This document shows, piece after piece, positions 61,847 through 64,000 of a stretch of 64,000 nucleotides of DNA. The DNA comes from Streptomyces clavifer (lineage in GTDB: Bacteria; Actinomycetota; Actinomycetes; Streptomycetales; Streptomycetaceae). Below the pieces are notes generated by a model. The model was not told where the DNA came from and ran no database searches. It saw only the letters and a list, made by a program, of their open reading frames with translations. Location: contig BMWJ01000008.1 of NCBI GenBank assembly GCA_014651175.1, positions 186,001-250,000 of the forward strand. The letters run 5' to 3'. How positions within the stretch are numbered: the stretch's first letter is position 1; each line of letters starts with the position of its first letter. The position numbers and the translations under genes were made by a program.

Positions 61847-61883
61847 GCCGTGCGCGTGTCCACCTGACCGGGGCGCGCACGGC
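61847..61883 (+). terminator. Attenuator-like hairpin between binding protein and permease genes
   Basis: GCCGTGCGCG (61847-61856) pairs exactly with CGCGCACGGC (61874-61883). Hairpins at this position typically protect or terminate the transcript so that binding protein is made in excess over permeases. Confidence 0.6.
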
Positions 61884-61908
61884 GGGGCTCTCCACCAGGG
61901 GAGCACCC

Positions 61909-62904
61909 TTGCGCCGTTACTTCGCCCGAAAACTCCTTGTCTACGCACTGACCTTCGTCGTCGCCGTCACCGTCAACTGGATGATCCCGCGCTTCATGCC
62001 CGGCGACCCGGTGGCGGCCATGGTGGCCCGGGCCCGGGTCTCGCAGCCCGAGGCCGCCGAGGCGATGCGCACGTACTACAACAACCTGTTCGGCTTCGAC
62101 GAGCCCCTGTGGCAGCAGTACCTGCACTTCTGGGGAGCCCTGCTCCAGGGGGACTTCGGCATCTCCATCTGGGTCTTCCCGACGCCGGTCGGCGACGTCC
62201 TGCTGGACGCGCTCCCGTACACCCTCGGCCTGATGGTCCCGTCGGTGCTGCTCAGCTGGTTCGCCGGCAACTGGATCGGTGCGCTCTCCGCACGCCGCAA
62301 GGTCCTCGACAACACGGTGCTGCCGGTCGGCTACCTGCTGACCGCGATGCCGTACATGTGGATCGCCGTCATCCTCGCCTGGGCGTTCGGCGCCCAGGCC
62401 GGCTGGTTCCCCCTGTCGGGCGGCTACAGCCTGGACATCCAGCCGGGATGGAACGCCGGCTTCGTCCTGGACGCACTGCACCACTGGGTGCTGCCCTTCC
62501 TCTCGCTCTTCCTCGTCGCGCTCGGCGGGTGGGCCATCGGCATGCGCAACATGATCATCTACGAGCTGGAGTCCGACTACTCCTCGTACCTCTCGGCCCT
62601 CGGCGCACCGCAGCGGCTCATCCGCCGCTACGCCTTCCGCAACGCGGTCCTGCCCCAGGTCACCGGTCTCGCCCTCCAACTGGGCGTGCTGGTCGCCGGA
62701 GCGCTCGTCACCGAGATCGTCTTCGCCTACCCGGGGCTCGGCTCACTGATCCTCGCGGCGATCCAGAACCAGGACTTCTTCCTGCTCCAGGGCGCTTTCC
62801 TGTTCATCGTCATCGGCGTGCTGATCGCCAACTTCCTCATCGACATCGTGTACGTCGTCGTCGACCCCCGCACCCGTACGGGCATGGCAGGAGGCACGTC
62901 ATGA
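61909..62904 (+). CDS. ABC importer permease, DppB type
   Basis: A 331-residue inner-membrane permease with six helices. It has the DppB/OppB features: a first helix near residues 7-27, an extended segment (MIPRFMPGDPVAAM), and the coupling EAA-like loop (YLSALGAPQRLIRRYAFRNAVLPQVTGLALQ) that docks to the ATPase. The start is TTG with AGGGGAG 6 nt upstream. It is in the LacI-controlled importer operon, and its stop overlaps the ATG of the second permease (ATGA). Confidence 0.93.
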   Translation: MRRYFARKLLVYALTFVVAVTVNWMIPRFMPGDPVAAMVARARVSQPEAAEAMRTYYNNLFGFDEPLWQQYLHFWGALLQGDFGISIWVFPTPVGDVLLDALPYTLGLMVPSVLLSWFAGNWIGALSARRKVLDNTVLPVGYLLTAMPYMWIAVILAWAFGAQAGWFPLSGGYSLDIQPGWNAGFVLDALHHWVLPFLSLFLVALGGWAIGMRNMIIYELESDYSSYLSALGAPQRLIRRYAFRNAVLPQVTGLALQLGVLVAGALVTEIVFAYPGLGSLILAAIQNQDFFLLQGAFLFIVIGVLIANFLIDIVYVVVDPRTRTGMAGGTS

Positions 62905-63818
62905 GCACACTGCCCGACCCGGCACCCGAGACCGCCGCCGCACCGGCCGCCCCCTCCGCCCCGGCGGCGAAGCCCGGCAGCGAGTGGCTGCACTACGCGG
63001 TGCGCAACCCCAAGCTGCTGATCGGCTTCTCCCTCGTCGTCGTCCTGTTCGCGACCGGCCTCGCCGGTCCGCTGCTGCTCGACAACGGCAACCCCAACGA
63101 ATACGTCGGCCCGCAGGCGTCCGCCCCCGACGGCACGTACTGGATGGGCACCACGACCTTCGGCCAGGACGTGTACGCGCAGTTCGTGCACGGGCTGCGC
63201 GCCACCTTCCTGGTCGGTGTCGTCGGCGGTGCGATCGCCGCCGTCATCGCCATGCTCGTCGGCTTCCTCGCCGGCTACCGGGGCGGGATCACCGACGAGA
63301 TCCTGAACATGCTGACCAACGTCGTGCTGGTCATCCCCGCCCTCGCCGTCCTGCTGATCATCAACGCCTACATGGGGGTGCGCAGCGTCGCCGTGCAGGG
63401 GCTCTTCATCGGGCTCACCTCGTGGCCCTGGGCGGCCCGGGCGATCCGGGCGCAGACCTTCTCGCTGCGCACCCGGGAGTTCGTGGACCTCGCCCGGCTC
63501 AGCGGGAGCGGCACCTGGCGGATCGTCTTCCGCGAGATCGCGCCCAACATGAGCTCGTACCTCTTCATGATGTTCATCCTGCTGTTCGGCGGGTCCATCC
63601 TCATCGCCTCCTCACTGGACTTCATCGGGCTCGGCCCGACGGAGGGCGTCTCGCTCGGCCTGATGCTGCAGAGCGCCCAGCAGTGGAGCGCGCTCCAACT
63701 CGGCATGTGGTGGTGGTTCATCCCGCCGGGTGCCGGGATCACCGCGATCGTCGGCGCGCTGTACGTCGCCAACGTCGGCCTCGACGAGGTCTTCAACCCG
63801 AAGCTGAGGGAGTCGTGA
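62901..63818 (+). CDS. ABC importer permease, DppC type
   Basis: A 305-residue inner-membrane permease. An Ala/Pro-rich cytoplasmic N-terminus leads to helix 1 ([20 protein letters not shown]), the OppC_N region, then five helices. The extracytoplasmic motif [19 protein letters not shown] is typical of DppC, as is the coupling loop [25 protein letters not shown]. It forms a heterodimer channel with the preceding permease, to which it is translationally coupled. In the LacI-controlled operon. Confidence 0.94.
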   Translation: MSTLPDPAPETAAAPAAPSAPAAKPGSEWLHYAVRNPKLLIGFSLVVVLFATGLAGPLLLDNGNPNEYVGPQASAPDGTYWMGTTTFGQDVYAQFVHGLRATFLVGVVGGAIAAVIAMLVGFLAGYRGGITDEILNMLTNVVLVIPALAVLLIINAYMGVRSVAVQGLFIGLTSWPWAARAIRAQTFSLRTREFVDLARLSGSGTWRIVFREIAPNMSSYLFMMFILLFGGSILIASSLDFIGLGPTEGVSLGLMLQSAQQWSALQLGMWWWFIPPGAGITAIVGALYVANVGLDEVFNPKLRES

Positions 63819-63822
63819 GCAC

Positions 63823-64000
63823 ATGACCCTGACCGTCGACGACCTGCGGGTCCACTACCGCACGCTGCGGGGCGAGGTCCGTGCCCTGGACGGCGTCGGC
63901 TTCGACCTGGCGGACGGCGAGATCCTGGGCCTGGCGGGCGAGTCCGGCTGCGGCAAGACCACCCTGGGCAAGGCGCTGATCCGGCTGGACGGCCGGATGC
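63823..64000 (+). CDS. ABC importer ATP-binding protein, DppD type (5' part only)
   Basis: The gene runs off the right edge; 59 codons are visible. They encode [22 protein letters not shown] and so on, with Walker [10 protein letters not shown], typical of DppD/OppD ATPases. ATG with GAGGGAG about 10 nt upstream; 4 bp separate it from the previous stop. It should power the LacI-controlled importer. A second ATPase (DppF type) and a glycosidase would be expected further downstream, but cannot be seen. Confidence 0.9.
   Translation, partial: MTLTVDDLRVHYRTLRGEVRALDGVGFDLADGEILGLAGESGCGKTTLGKALIRLDGRM

Overview
The window is high-GC actinobacterial chromosome, almost certainly from a Streptomyces species. 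The evidence is the G/C-rich third codon positions, frequent GTG and TTG starts, Streptomyces-type gene families (Rpf/LysM muralytic enzymes, XRE plus DUF397 pairs, SCO6745-like protein, DUF501) and a gene order I recognise from S. coelicolor around ppc, glmU, mfd, eno and ndh. The same backbone (pth, rplY, prs, glmU, then mfd, mazG, eno, divIC, DUF501, ppx) is known in Mycobacterium. This is core chromosome with Streptomyces-specific accessory blocks inserted between conserved genes.

Layout. 1-9.5 kb: fatty acyl desaturase with a coupled TetR regulator, phosphoenolpyruvate carboxylase, a small membrane protein, the conserved glmU-prs-rplY-pth block (minus strand) and tRNA-Gln(UUG). 9.9-27 kb, first accessory block: an orphan sensor kinase; a dense toxin/immunity-like cluster (SUKH-3, YwqJ-type deaminase, WHH-nuclease/SUKH fusion, and a large immunity-like/proline-rich/deaminase/SUKH-4-like fusion); a DivIVA-like coiled-coil protein; a WhiJ-type regulator, DUF397 and ATPase trio; two drug-efflux MFS genes with a MarR repressor; and a MacB/FtsX-type ABC pair. 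27-43 kb: mfd, a TetR/SCO6745-like divergent pair, a secreted HNH lipoprotein, an operon for a glycoside-hydrolase-like protein plus a small membrane protein plus a Tat-type secreted protein, an N6-DNA-methylase-like protein, a membrane protein/Ser-Thr kinase pair and a SurA-like lipoprotein. 43-55 kb, core again: mazG-P450, two adjacent resuscitation-promoting factors (the second behind a c-di-AMP ydaO-type riboswitch), eno-divIC-DUF501-ppx, a type II NADH dehydrogenase with a Rex-like operator, and a cyclopropane fatty acid synthase. 55-64 kb: a second MacB/FtsX pair in opposite orientation, then a LacI regulator divergent from a family-5 ABC importer (binding protein, two permeases, start of an ATPase), with a CebR-like palindrome in the shared promoter region.

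The most noteworthy region is 11.3-16.0 kb, where three different toxin-derived catalytic domains sit beside, or are fused to, three different SUKH-class immunity domains, with no visible export signal. Other items worth checking are a histidine in place of asparagine in the NPPF motif of the DNA-methylase-like protein, a signal-less glycoside-hydrolase-like protein followed by a possible holin-sized membrane protein, and several well-formed operators and leader structures. I saw no insertion sequence, prophage, integrase, rRNA or CRISPR array.
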